64,000 nucleotides of DNA, taken from assembly GCF_000711955.1 (NCBI RefSeq), contig NZ_KL543998.1:175054-239053 (forward strand). Reading direction: 5' to 3'. The notes under the pieces are model-generated. The model made no database searches. It saw nothing but the letters and a program-made list of their open reading frames with translations, and had not been told where the DNA came from. Below are positions 41,943-48,462 of the stretch, piece after piece. The DNA comes from Nevskia soli DSM 19509. GTDB taxonomy: Bacteria; Pseudomonadota; Gammaproteobacteria; Nevskiales; Nevskiaceae. The translations under genes were made by a program, and so were the position numbers. Numbering within the stretch: position 1 is the stretch's first letter; each line of letters starts with the position of its first letter.

Positions 41943-42956
41943 CTAATCAGAGGCTCCCTGACGCACTACTTTGACGCTCAATCCCGCAGCAGCCTGTATG
42001 CGCGCTGCGAGCGGCTCGCTCACCCACACCGTGCCGTCGTCGGCAACCGCCAGAACCTGCTGGATACCCAGCTGTCTCGCCAGCTGCGGCCAGCCTTCGA
42101 GACCTGCGACGAACAGCGCAGCGCCGCCGGCGTCGGCCAGCGTGCCATCCGCGTGCACCACGGTGAGGGAACGCAGGCCATGCACCGGGGTGCCGCTGTG
42201 CGGATGCAGCAAGTGCGCATAGCGCTGGCCGTCATGTTCGAAATAGCGCTGGTCGTCGCCATGAGTGATGACGGATTCGTCCTGGACATCGAGCGCGGCC
42301 AACAACTGCGGCAACTCGGCGGAAAGCCGCGGATCGCGGATGCCGATGTGCCAGGGACGATCGCGGCGCGTGCCGCGCGCCGCGACATTGCCACCGGCAT
42401 TGATGATGGCGTTGCCGAAGCCGCGCCGGTGCAGCCAATCCAGGGCCAGATCGACGATATAGCCTTTGCCGATGGCGCCAAGATCCCACACCACATCCGG
42501 TGCGGGACCGTAGAAGTCCTCGCCGTGGTAAGCGGGCGCCCCGTGCATCTGCGTCAGCAGCCGATGGACCTCGACGGCATCCGGCGGCGCGCTTCGCAGG
42601 CGTGCCATGTCGTCGAAGCCCCACAGGCGTACCAGGGCGCCGATGCGTGGCTCGAACAGCCCGCCGCTGGCCTGGTATATGTCCCAGGCGCGCGCAAACA
42701 GCGGTTTCAACACGGGCGGTACCAGCGCACGCCGCCCCTCGCCCAGTGAACGATTGAAGCCGGCCAGTGCACCGCTGCCCCAGGCCCAGCCGTCCCGGCC
42801 GAATTCCTGCAACAGCTTGCGTACCTCGGCAATGGCGCCGTCGGCCTGTGCGCGCAGGGACTCGTCTTCGATGGGGATGGTCACCAACACCAGGGTGCCC
42901 ATCGCCATGAAATGCTGCTCCACCAGCGACAGGCTTTGTTCGTTCACAGCGTTCAT
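41943..42956 (-). CDS. apbE: FAD:protein FMN transferase
   Basis: ApbE-family flavinyltransferase of 337 residues. Motifs include DLGAIGKGYIVDLALDWL (FAD/Mg2+ site), NAIINAGGNVAARG and GTLADAGGAALFVAGLEGW. It transfers FMN from FAD to a threonine of FMN_bind-type targets; the adjacent FMN-binding gene carries the expected SGAT acceptor. No signal peptide is apparent, so modification may occur before export or the start may be mis-set. It ends the minus-strand redox operon, 21 bases after the PepSY gene. Confidence 0.9.
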   Translation of the reverse strand: MNAVNEQSLSLVEQHFMAMGTLVLVTIPIEDESLRAQADGAIAEVRKLLQEFGRDGWAWGSGALAGFNRSLGEGRRALVPPVLKPLFARAWDIYQASGGLFEPRIGALVRLWGFDDMARLRSAPPDAVEVHRLLTQMHGAPAYHGEDFYGPAPDVVWDLGAIGKGYIVDLALDWLHRRGFGNAIINAGGNVAARGTRRDRPWHIGIRDPRLSAELPQLLAALDVQDESVITHGDDQRYFEHDGQRYAHLLHPHSGTPVHGLRSLTVVHADGTLADAGGAALFVAGLEGWPQLARQLGIQQVLAVADDGTVWVSEPLAARIQAAAGLSVKVVRQGASD

Positions 42957-42977
42957 ACCGATGCGCCAAGCATTCCG

Positions 42978-43916
42978 CTAGGCATTCGTGTCCGGCTTGC
43001 GTGCGGGCTTGATGGCCGGCGTGGTAGCCATGCGGCTGGCCTGCTTGCGACGCGCATTGCTGGTGCGCCACATCATCCACACACCGCTGGTGGCGAGTAG
43101 CAGGGCGGCCAACCCGACGGCATCGACGAAGAAGGTACCGAAGCGGCCGAACAGGCGGCCGCTGTGCGCGTCCACCAGGATCTGCTGTACCGAGATGCTG
43201 GGGCGGGAAAACGGGACGAGCAGCTTGCGCTGCTCGGGCGGCAGCGGCTGCTTCACCGACCACTGCACGGCGGTGGCGGGGACCGGCTTCCAGCTCTCGC
43301 CTTCATCGTCGCTCTGGTAAGCGGTATCGGCGCCCTGGATGGCGATGCTGCCGGCATGCTCCTGCACTACGCCGATGCGGCGGATGGCGCCGATCGGCAG
43401 GGGCGGCATGCGCAGTTCGTCGACGCGCGTGCCATCGGGCTTGAGCAGCACCAGGCTGTCGGCGCGGGCGATGTAGAGCATCTGCTTGGCGGTTTGTCCC
43501 GGCTCGGGGGCGGCAACGAAGCCCAGCGGCGCCTCGATCGGATCCGCCAGCGGCTTGCCGTCAAGTACGGTGTTGTCGCCGGCGACGGCGAGCCAGTGGC
43601 CGCCCGCCGGCAACGCGGCCTGCGGCGGGTCCGCGTGCAGACCGTAGATCGACATCAGCCAGGTCCAGTCGATGCGGACGCTGTTGAGATTCAGGTCAGA
43701 AGCTTCATTGAGCAGGATGCCGCTCAGGCCGAGCCAGCCCAGGAACAGGAAGGCGAACAGGCCGGCGCGCTTGTGCCACTCGCGCAGGGTGGCGGTGAAA
43801 TTCCGCTTGGGCTGCACCTGCGGCTGGCGCTCACGCGGGCTGACCACAGCGCGCGAGCGCCAAGGACGCAGCGTATCGGTAAGGCTGCGTTTCGGAGGCG
43901 GTTCCGACATGGTCAC
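42978..43916 (-). CDS. PepSY-associated transmembrane protein
   Basis: Inner-membrane protein of 312 residues with a cytoplasmic N-terminus, a helix near residues 50-70 (RAGLFAFLFLGWLGLSGILL), a large periplasmic domain with beta-propeller-like QYQSDDEGESWK signatures and a C-terminal helix (VDAVGLAALLLATSGVWMMW). This is the PepSY_TM arrangement, often part of extracytosolic flavin and iron redox systems. The GTG at 43916 has AAGG nine bases before it; ATG 43910 is an alternative. The MITE ends 14 bases upstream of the start, immediately before that ribosome-binding site. Confidence 0.8.
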   Translation of the reverse strand: MTMSEPPPKRSLTDTLRPWRSRAVVSPRERQPQVQPKRNFTATLREWHKRAGLFAFLFLGWLGLSGILLNEASDLNLNSVRIDWTWLMSIYGLHADPPQAALPAGGHWLAVAGDNTVLDGKPLADPIEAPLGFVAAPEPGQTAKQMLYIARADSLVLLKPDGTRVDELRMPPLPIGAIRRIGVVQEHAGSIAIQGADTAYQSDDEGESWKPVPATAVQWSVKQPLPPEQRKLLVPFSRPSISVQQILVDAHSGRLFGRFGTFFVDAVGLAALLLATSGVWMMWRTSNARRKQASRMATTPAIKPARKPDTNA

Positions 43917-43930
43917 GGACTAAAACCTTA

Positions 43931-44197
43931 GGGCCTGTTAACGCTAATTTGATCGCTGCGTTGCAGTCCAAAATCGAGCCAGGCAAGGCGGAGCCCGCTG
44001 GCCATGGTGAATCCATGGCCGAGGGCGACAACGCCGCATGGCTCGATTTTGGGCGCAACCCTCCGGGACGACCTCTGGAGGCGCCCATCGCGGCGTCGTT
44101 CGTCGCTCATGTACTTCCAGTACATCACGCTCCTCTCTCCTTGCCCCGGAAACCCTCCAGAGGCCGTCGCAGCGATCAAATTAGCGTTAACAGGCCC
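43931..44197. mobile_element. MITE with 30-base terminal inverted repeats and TA duplication
   Basis: A 267-base non-coding element. Its ends are perfect inverted repeats (43931-43960 and 44168-44197) beginning GGGCCTGTTAACGC. It is flanked by TA on both sides, as expected of Tc1/mariner-IS630-type transposition. A second inner inverted pair (AAAATCGAGCC / GGCTCGATTTT) lies at about 43969-44050. It contains no transposase gene and must be mobilised in trans. Confidence 0.85.
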
Positions 44198-44736
44198 TAC
44201 GGCGGAGTCAGCGCATCCAGCGCGATGGCGGCCGCGGCCATACGCTGCATCATCAGCACCGACAGCGTGGCGCCGGAGATGCTGTCGATGGTGCGGTCAA
44301 GCTTGCCGCCGACGGCGTGGGCCCCGGTGAACTTGTTGAGAAACGAAGCCTGCGCGATTTCCTCGCCGTGCGATTCACGGTAGATGAGGACGCGCGCAAT
44401 ATCGATGGCGCCGCCCTTGACGACGAAGGCGGCGGTGGTGAGCTGGTAGCCCTGCTTGCCCTTGTCCTCGATCACCCAGGCGGTCTTGCCGTTGGCTTTC
44501 CAGTAGCGCAGGCGGGATTGCTGATAGCTGTGGCCCAGGGCCGCGGTGACCTGCGCCTGTGCCGGTCCATCCAGATCGAGGAATTTCGGCGCCGGCACCG
44601 TTGCACCGAAAGTTTCGGCCAGGAACGCATCCTGGGTCTCGTAGATATCGTCGATCGCGTGAGCGGCGCCGCCGGTGCCCAGCCCTAGAAGGAGGGCGGG
44701 AACGGTAAGCGATGCGCGTTTGAACGAATGGTGCAC
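44197..44736 (-). CDS. Periplasmic FMN_bind-domain protein (ApbE substrate)
   Basis: Exported protein of 179 residues from a GTG start; AGGAGG lies ten bases upstream, and a TTG at 44742 is the alternative. Signal peptide: LTVPALLLGLGTGGAAHA. The FMN_bind domain ends with DRTIDSISGATLSVLMMQRM; the threonine of SGATLS is the expected covalent FMN attachment site. The stop is TAG: its TA is the MITE target duplication and its G is the first base of the element. The ancestral stop would have been TAA. Electron carrier role in the DUF3034-globin-PepSY-ApbE operon is inferred. Confidence 0.88.
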   Translation of the reverse strand: MHHSFKRASLTVPALLLGLGTGGAAHAIDDIYETQDAFLAETFGATVPAPKFLDLDGPAQAQVTAALGHSYQQSRLRYWKANGKTAWVIEDKGKQGYQLTTAAFVVKGGAIDIARVLIYRESHGEEIAQASFLNKFTGAHAVGGKLDRTIDSISGATLSVLMMQRMAAAAIALDALTPP

Positions 44737-44762
44737 TTTCAAAAAACCTCCTGGTTTGTGGA

Positions 44763-44793
44763 AAACCCATTGGGCACCCTGCCCAATGGGTTT
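44763..44793. terminator. Strong stem-loop between globin and FMN-binding genes
   Basis: A 14-base-pair perfect stem (AAACCCATTGGGCA with its complement) and a three-base loop. On the minus strand it is followed by only four T, so it may act as partial terminator or mRNA-stabilising element inside the operon. Confidence 0.6.
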
Positions 44794-44834
44794 ATCCGTC
44801 TACAGCTTCTGGACTGCTTGCAGATAAAACTCTG

Positions 44835-45329
44835 TTACTTGGTCACGATAACGCGTTCGAACGGCGCCAGCGCGGCGATCAGCTGGTTGCAGACGTGATA
44901 CGGCGTACGTGCCGCATCGCAGGCGAGGTAGGCATCTTCCACCACCGCGTTGAACTGCGTCAGGGTCAGGCCCAACTCGGCATGGGCCGCACTCATGCTC
45001 GCACCGGAATAGTGCGCAGGCCCGCCCAGCACCATGTTCTCCAACTCCTTGTTCAACGCCATCTGGCGCTGCACGTGGCCGTGAGTGTTGAAGATCTGGT
45101 TGATACGGTTGTCGGCAAGAATGTAGTAGAACAGATCGTCCACCCACACGTCGATGCCGGCCTGGCCGCCGAACTTCTCCAGCGAGTCGCTGGGGATGCC
45201 GATGACGGCCGGGGTCTTGCCCTCGGTGCGGTTGGCCACCGGGTCGCCGCTGGCGCAACCGGCGCCGATGCTGGCGGCGAACAGCGCGGTCGCCAGAACC
45301 AGCGGTTTGAAACCTTGAATCTGCTTCAT
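44835..45329 (-). CDS. Exported group I truncated haemoglobin-like lipoprotein
   Basis: Globin of 164 residues with a lipoprotein leader (LATALFAASIGAGC). The globin core spans about residues 50-160: IDVWVDDLFYYILADNRINQ, then MSAAHAELGLTLTQFNAVVE, whose histidine corresponds to the proximal F8 ligand of group I truncated globins. A membrane-anchored extracytosolic globin is unusual; binding or dioxygenating NO or O2 is the inferred role and suits the NsrR-like regulator nearby. ATG 45329 has AAGGAG upstream. It lies 49 bases downstream of the DUF3034 gene. Confidence 0.82.
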   Translation of the reverse strand: MKQIQGFKPLVLATALFAASIGAGCASGDPVANRTEGKTPAVIGIPSDSLEKFGGQAGIDVWVDDLFYYILADNRINQIFNTHGHVQRQMALNKELENMVLGGPAHYSGASMSAAHAELGLTLTQFNAVVEDAYLACDAARTPYHVCNQLIAALAPFERVIVTK

Positions 45330-45378
45330 GAAAGTCTCCTTAATCTTTGGCAATCGCTACGATGTTTCGGCGGGGGGC

Positions 45379-46422
45379 TCAGAAACTGGCCGCCATCGAA
45401 ATGTAGTAGCCGTACTGGTTGGGCGTGAAGGTGATGTTGCCCAGGTCGAGGACGGCCGCGGTGAAGGACAGGTTCTTGGCCGGCGCGAAGGCGACGAACA
45501 GATCGATCCAGTCGCTTTCGTTCTGCTGCGTCAGCGTCGTGTCCAGACCGCCGAGGCCGAGCGAGCCGAGCAAAGTGTTCACACCGCTCAGGGTGGAGAC
45601 GGTTTTGCCGCCCAGATTGTTGCCATGCTGCTGATACTCGCCGCCGATGGCGATGTTCTTCGCCAGCAGGTAGGCCAGAGACCCTTCCATGCGGAGTTTC
45701 CGATGGTTGCCGCCAGTATCGCTGCCGAAGCCGGTGAGACCGGTTTCATTGGCGCTGGTGTAACGCGCCGTGAAGTCGATCGCGGTGCTGATCGGGAAGA
45801 AGATCTTGGTGACGGCCAGGTAGGCTTCAAAGTCCGATGCCTTGTCCGCGCCCAAGGTCTTCAACAAGGCCTTGTTGCCGTTGACCTTGTAGAAACCGCC
45901 AAGGGCGACCTGCGGCTCCCAGGTGTCCGAGTCGTAGATCGCCTCGCCGATGAGACGCAGCTTGGCACCGTAGATGTTCATCTTGATGGTGGTGTTCCAG
46001 GGCTCGACACCGCCGATGGTGCTGGAGGTGCTGCTGCCGGAAAGCGCGCTGTTGAGCAGGCCCACAGTATCGAAGGTGCTGCCGGTGGGCAAAACCGAGT
46101 AGGCGTACGACACCTCGAAACGGTCGTAGAAGCCCACCGCGATGCCGGCGGTGTTGAGGCTGTAGTTCGGCAAGCTGGCGTAGGTGTAGTGCACGTTGGC
46201 ATTGATGCCGTCGCGCGTTTCGTTGCCGGCGATCACCGCCCATGGCACTGCACCGCCACCGGCCGCACCGTCCACCATGCTGACACCTTGGGTCAAGAAC
46301 ACCTTGCCGTCGTTGTAGTCGAACCAGCCAGCATGAGCGGTACCACCGATGCAGGATGCCGCCGCCACAAGCAGTGCCGCGTAACGCTTGAACGGGGATT
46401 TGCTCCCTTTTAACCCTTTCAT
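45379..46422 (-). CDS. DUF3034 family outer-membrane barrel protein
   Basis: Exported protein of 347 residues; signal peptide ends at GTAHAG. The mature sequence GWFDYNDGKVFLTQGVSMVD opens a DUF3034-type beta-barrel with alternating amphipathic strands and the C-terminal segment QYGYYISMAASF ending in phenylalanine, as in outer-membrane proteins. Function of the family is unknown. AAGGAG precedes ATG 46422. It is first in the redox operon under ANTAR leader G. Confidence 0.8.
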   Translation of the reverse strand: MKGLKGSKSPFKRYAALLVAAASCIGGTAHAGWFDYNDGKVFLTQGVSMVDGAAGGGAVPWAVIAGNETRDGINANVHYTYASLPNYSLNTAGIAVGFYDRFEVSYAYSVLPTGSTFDTVGLLNSALSGSSTSSTIGGVEPWNTTIKMNIYGAKLRLIGEAIYDSDTWEPQVALGGFYKVNGNKALLKTLGADKASDFEAYLAVTKIFFPISTAIDFTARYTSANETGLTGFGSDTGGNHRKLRMEGSLAYLLAKNIAIGGEYQQHGNNLGGKTVSTLSGVNTLLGSLGLGGLDTTLTQQNESDWIDLFVAFAPAKNLSFTAAVLDLGNITFTPNQYGYYISMAASF

Positions 46423-46486
46423 TCCTGAGCTCCTTAAAAAATATGTGTGCAACGAAAGCCGCGTACCGAAGCGGATTCCGCGAGGC

Positions 46487-46570
46487 AAAAAAAAACGTCC
46501 ACGTCGCTGGCTGTCATTGCCAGTAACGTGGACGTCGCTGTCCGCAGGATCAGGCGCCTTTGCCCGATCC
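46487..46570 (-). promoter_or_regulatory. ANTAR-type two-hairpin antitermination leader G
   Basis: Minus-strand leader of the DUF3034-globin-FMN operon. P1 is 46547-46570: nine-pair perfect stem, loop AAAGGC (A1, G4). P2 is 46530-46543: GGAC/GUCC, loop AGCGAC (A1, G4). The terminator is 46487-46534: CGUCCACGU/ACGUGGACG then nine U, overlapping P2 by five bases. One of the best-formed copies. Confidence 0.87.
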
Positions 46571-46613
46571 ACCCGTAACTTGTGCGCCTTTAGGTACGCA
46601 CTGAAATCAACAT

Positions 46614-46629
46614 CGCAATCCCCGTGCCA
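46614..46629 (-). promoter_or_regulatory. Sigma-54 promoter of leader G
   Basis: Minus-strand TGGCAC-GGGGA-TTGCG, the copy closest to the sigma-54 consensus, with correct spacing. The inferred start is near 46602, about 30 bases before P1. Confidence 0.8.
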
Positions 46630-46800
46630 GAATTCGCGAAATGCCCGCAAGCATTGCCGAACCCTTCCCCTTCCGACACTCCATAACAGCATCGGCTGCG
46701 GCAGGCAGGCATCGTTTGCGAATTGCCTGCCCGTACGATCTCCTCGCGTGATCTCCACATGAGGCCTCGATCGTTGCCGGGTGCAGCCTTGATTTAAAGT

Positions 46801-46816
46801 AGCAATCTATATGCCA
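46801..46816 (-). promoter_or_regulatory. Additional sigma-54-like promoter upstream of leader G
   Basis: Minus-strand TGGCAT-ATAGA-TTGCT with correct spacing, about 190 bases upstream of the leader-G promoter. No ANTAR hairpins and no convincing gene lie between them. The 430-base gene-free block 46630-47058 otherwise contains only this box and the plus-strand box at 46963. Confidence 0.5.
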
Positions 46817-46962
46817 TGTTAATGGTCTTGCCGCCGCGCACTTCATACTCCTTATATATGCAGCTGGCAGCGCCCCGATCGAATCCGCAGCCGCAGCTCT
46901 GCATATCGGCAATTGCGCACGACCCAAGAAAGAGCGGTCGCGGCGGCGCGTGCCACTTTATG

Positions 46963-46978
46963 TGGCAAAGTATTTGCC
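46963..46978 (+). promoter_or_regulatory. Sigma-54-like box upstream of leader H
   Basis: Plus-strand TGGCAA-AGTAT-TTGCC, correct spacing, 96 bases upstream of the stronger TGGCAC box. It may be a second promoter for the 38-residue peptide gene. Confidence 0.4.
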
Positions 46979-47058
46979 GATTTATGCTTCCGTCGATGGA
47001 TTTGCACCATTCCCCTGCCTGCGGGAACCCCGCGGCAACGAAAACGGCGCAACTTCTC

Positions 47059-47074
47059 TGGCACAGGGTTTGCG
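47059..47074 (+). promoter_or_regulatory. Sigma-54 promoter of leader H
   Basis: TGGCAC-AGGGT-TTGCG, near consensus with correct spacing; the inferred start near 47086 is immediately before P1. Confidence 0.8.
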
Positions 47075-47090
47075 AAGTTCCATGATGCTT

Positions 47091-47172
47091 AGGGTCAGAC
47101 GAGGAAGTCTGATCCTGTGGACATCGACGTCCGCGTTGTCGGCATTGCGCCCGGCAACGCGGACTTTTTTTT
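47091..47172 (+). promoter_or_regulatory. ANTAR-type two-hairpin antitermination leader H
   Basis: P1 is 47091-47116: ten-pair stem including one G-U, loop GAGGAA (G4 kept, A1 replaced by G). P2 is 47119-47132: GGAC/GUCC, loop AUCGAC (A1, G4). The terminator is 47129-47172: GUCCGCGU/ACGCGGAC then eight U, overlapping P2 by four bases. It controls a 38-residue membrane peptide. Confidence 0.82.
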
Positions 47173-47197
47173 GGCCGACAACACGGAGTCTGGTGCA

Positions 47198-47314
47198 ATG
47201 GAACAGTTACGCAGCGAACATCTGTCCTTGTTCGAGTGCCTGGCGGTAGTGGCCGCCCTGGCGCTGCAGATCGCATCCCTGCTTACGCTGCTGCAGAGCC
47301 ACGCCGGGCTCTGA
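47198..47314 (+). CDS. 38-residue single-span membrane peptide
   Basis: Encodes MEQLRSEHLSLFECLAVVAA followed by a leucine-rich end, with one predicted transmembrane helix (about residues 11-32), an acidic/basic N-terminus and a short C-terminus. CGGAG precedes the ATG by ten bases. It is the only frame after ANTAR leader H before the next gene, so the elaborate sigma-54/antitermination control appears devoted to it. No family was recognised. It may bind and regulate a membrane complex, as other bacterial small proteins do; that is inference. Confidence 0.6.
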   Translation: MEQLRSEHLSLFECLAVVAALALQIASLLTLLQSHAGL

Positions 47315-47454
47315 TGGCGCTGCCCGGGTGCCGCTTCGGCAACCACAAACAGCGCAACGGTGGCAATGCTGCAGGCAGAGGTCCTGGCGGCTGGATAAAA
47401 CCTGGCTAGCTATTTGCTAGTTTACCCTTACCATTAATAAGTAGGTGCCAGCCG

Positions 47455-47856
47455 ATGCAAACCCCGCTCACCACTTCCGGGAACCGCCCCTTCCGAATCC
47501 TGCTTGCGCTGGCCACCCTGGCCTTGTGCACGACGGCCCGGGCCGAAGCTCCGCTGCGCTACCAGTGCGTCACCACCTTGGCGTTCGGTCCCAGCCATTG
47601 CCCCGGCGTGATCGCCCCGATGCATGAAAAGGGCGCGTTGGAGATCGATCTGGAACGGAAGCTGTGGAAATACGATCACCTGACCGGCCCGATCGAGAGC
47701 GAGGGCAGCGTCGTCACCCTGAAGAAATGGGGTGCCGGCATGGCAGGCCGCGACGCCACCGTCGACCGCAACAGCGGCGAGTTCAACTTTCACCTGGAGT
47801 CCGGCTGCCTGGTCGAGCACCAGACCGGCACCTGCGAGCCAATACCGCCCCCGTAA
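47455..47856 (+). CDS. Exported hypothetical protein, 133 aa
   Basis: Signal peptide about residues 1-29 (ILLALATLALCTTARA). The mature part is small, with four cysteines (QCVTTL, SHCPG, SGCLVE, GTCEP) probably forming two disulfides, and beta-rich composition. Not recognised. It is preceded by a short A/T-rich region that includes GCTAGCTATTTGCTAG, and no ANTAR leader. The neighbouring DUF3617 gene converges on it. Confidence 0.65.
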   Translation: MQTPLTTSGNRPFRILLALATLALCTTARAEAPLRYQCVTTLAFGPSHCPGVIAPMHEKGALEIDLERKLWKYDHLTGPIESEGSVVTLKKWGAGMAGRDATVDRNSGEFNFHLESGCLVEHQTGTCEPIPPP

Positions 47857-47943
47857 GGCCAGCCGACGCGACACCGTGCGGCGCGGCGGCACCGCGCGGG
47901 GTCAAGCGGATCGTATCGACGAATGGTGTTCAGGCGCGCTCCC

Positions 47944-48378
47944 TCAGTCGGAGGGGCTGGTACAGGCGGCAACACGCTCACCCTCCACGCGCAAACTGCC
48001 GGGCGGCGCCTTGGCCTTGCCGCCGAGGGCGGCGATGGTACCGCTGTAGTGCTTGGGGCTGTCGAACACCAGCGAACCCTCGCTGGGGGCGGCGCCGCAG
48101 GCCCGATGCCACTTGAGCGAGGAAACGGTCCGCTCGTAGGTGGCGGACTTGCAAGCCGGCGCGCGCGCATCGAGTTGCGCAAAGGCCTGCCAGGGATCGG
48201 CCGCCTCGTCGACACAATGCCATCGCAACGGCGGCGTGGTGCCGGCACTCCCCGGCTCCAGGCTGTAGGTGGTTTTCCACAGTCCCGGCATGGCGCCGAA
48301 ATCATCCGCCTGGGCGGCGGCGATGCCGGATAAAAGCAAGAGCGCGCCGGCGGCGCACGAGGTGAATGATCGATTCAT
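47944..48378 (-). CDS. DUF3617 family exported protein
   Basis: Exported protein of 144 residues; signal peptide ends near AAAQA. The motif PGLWKTTYSLE at the mature N-terminus and the cysteine pattern (HCVDEA, ACKSATYERT, RACG) fit DUF3617. Function unknown. It lies between the convergent small exported gene and the terminator of the phosphoesterase gene. Confidence 0.75.
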   Translation of the reverse strand: MNRSFTSCAAGALLLLSGIAAAQADDFGAMPGLWKTTYSLEPGSAGTTPPLRWHCVDEAADPWQAFAQLDARAPACKSATYERTVSSLKWHRACGAAPSEGSLVFDSPKHYSGTIAALGGKAKAPPGSLRVEGERVAACTSPSD

Positions 48379-48412
48379 CGGGAATCCTGATACGGTGCCA
48401 GGTACTGAAAAA

Positions 48413-48438
48413 GGCCGGCAGCCTCACGGCTGCCGGCC
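48413..48438 (-). terminator. Terminator of the phosphoesterase gene
   Basis: An 11-base-pair stem GGCCGGCAGCC with its complement and a four-base loop; on the minus strand it is followed by TTTTT. It lies 25 bases beyond the stop of the phosphoesterase gene. Confidence 0.85.
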
Positions 48439-48462
48439 CTATACAGCATAGGCTGCTTGCGT

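Noticed and set aside
46520..46795. A small minus-strand gene between the two sigma-54 boxes upstream of leader G
   Set aside because: Its frames run into the leader-G promoter and hairpins and have no ribosome-binding site or recognisable protein character.
34618..47172. The leader repeats as REP/BIME or CRISPR-like repeats
   Set aside because: Copies are not regularly spaced and differ in primary sequence while keeping pairing. Each is oriented toward a gene start and followed by a U-run.
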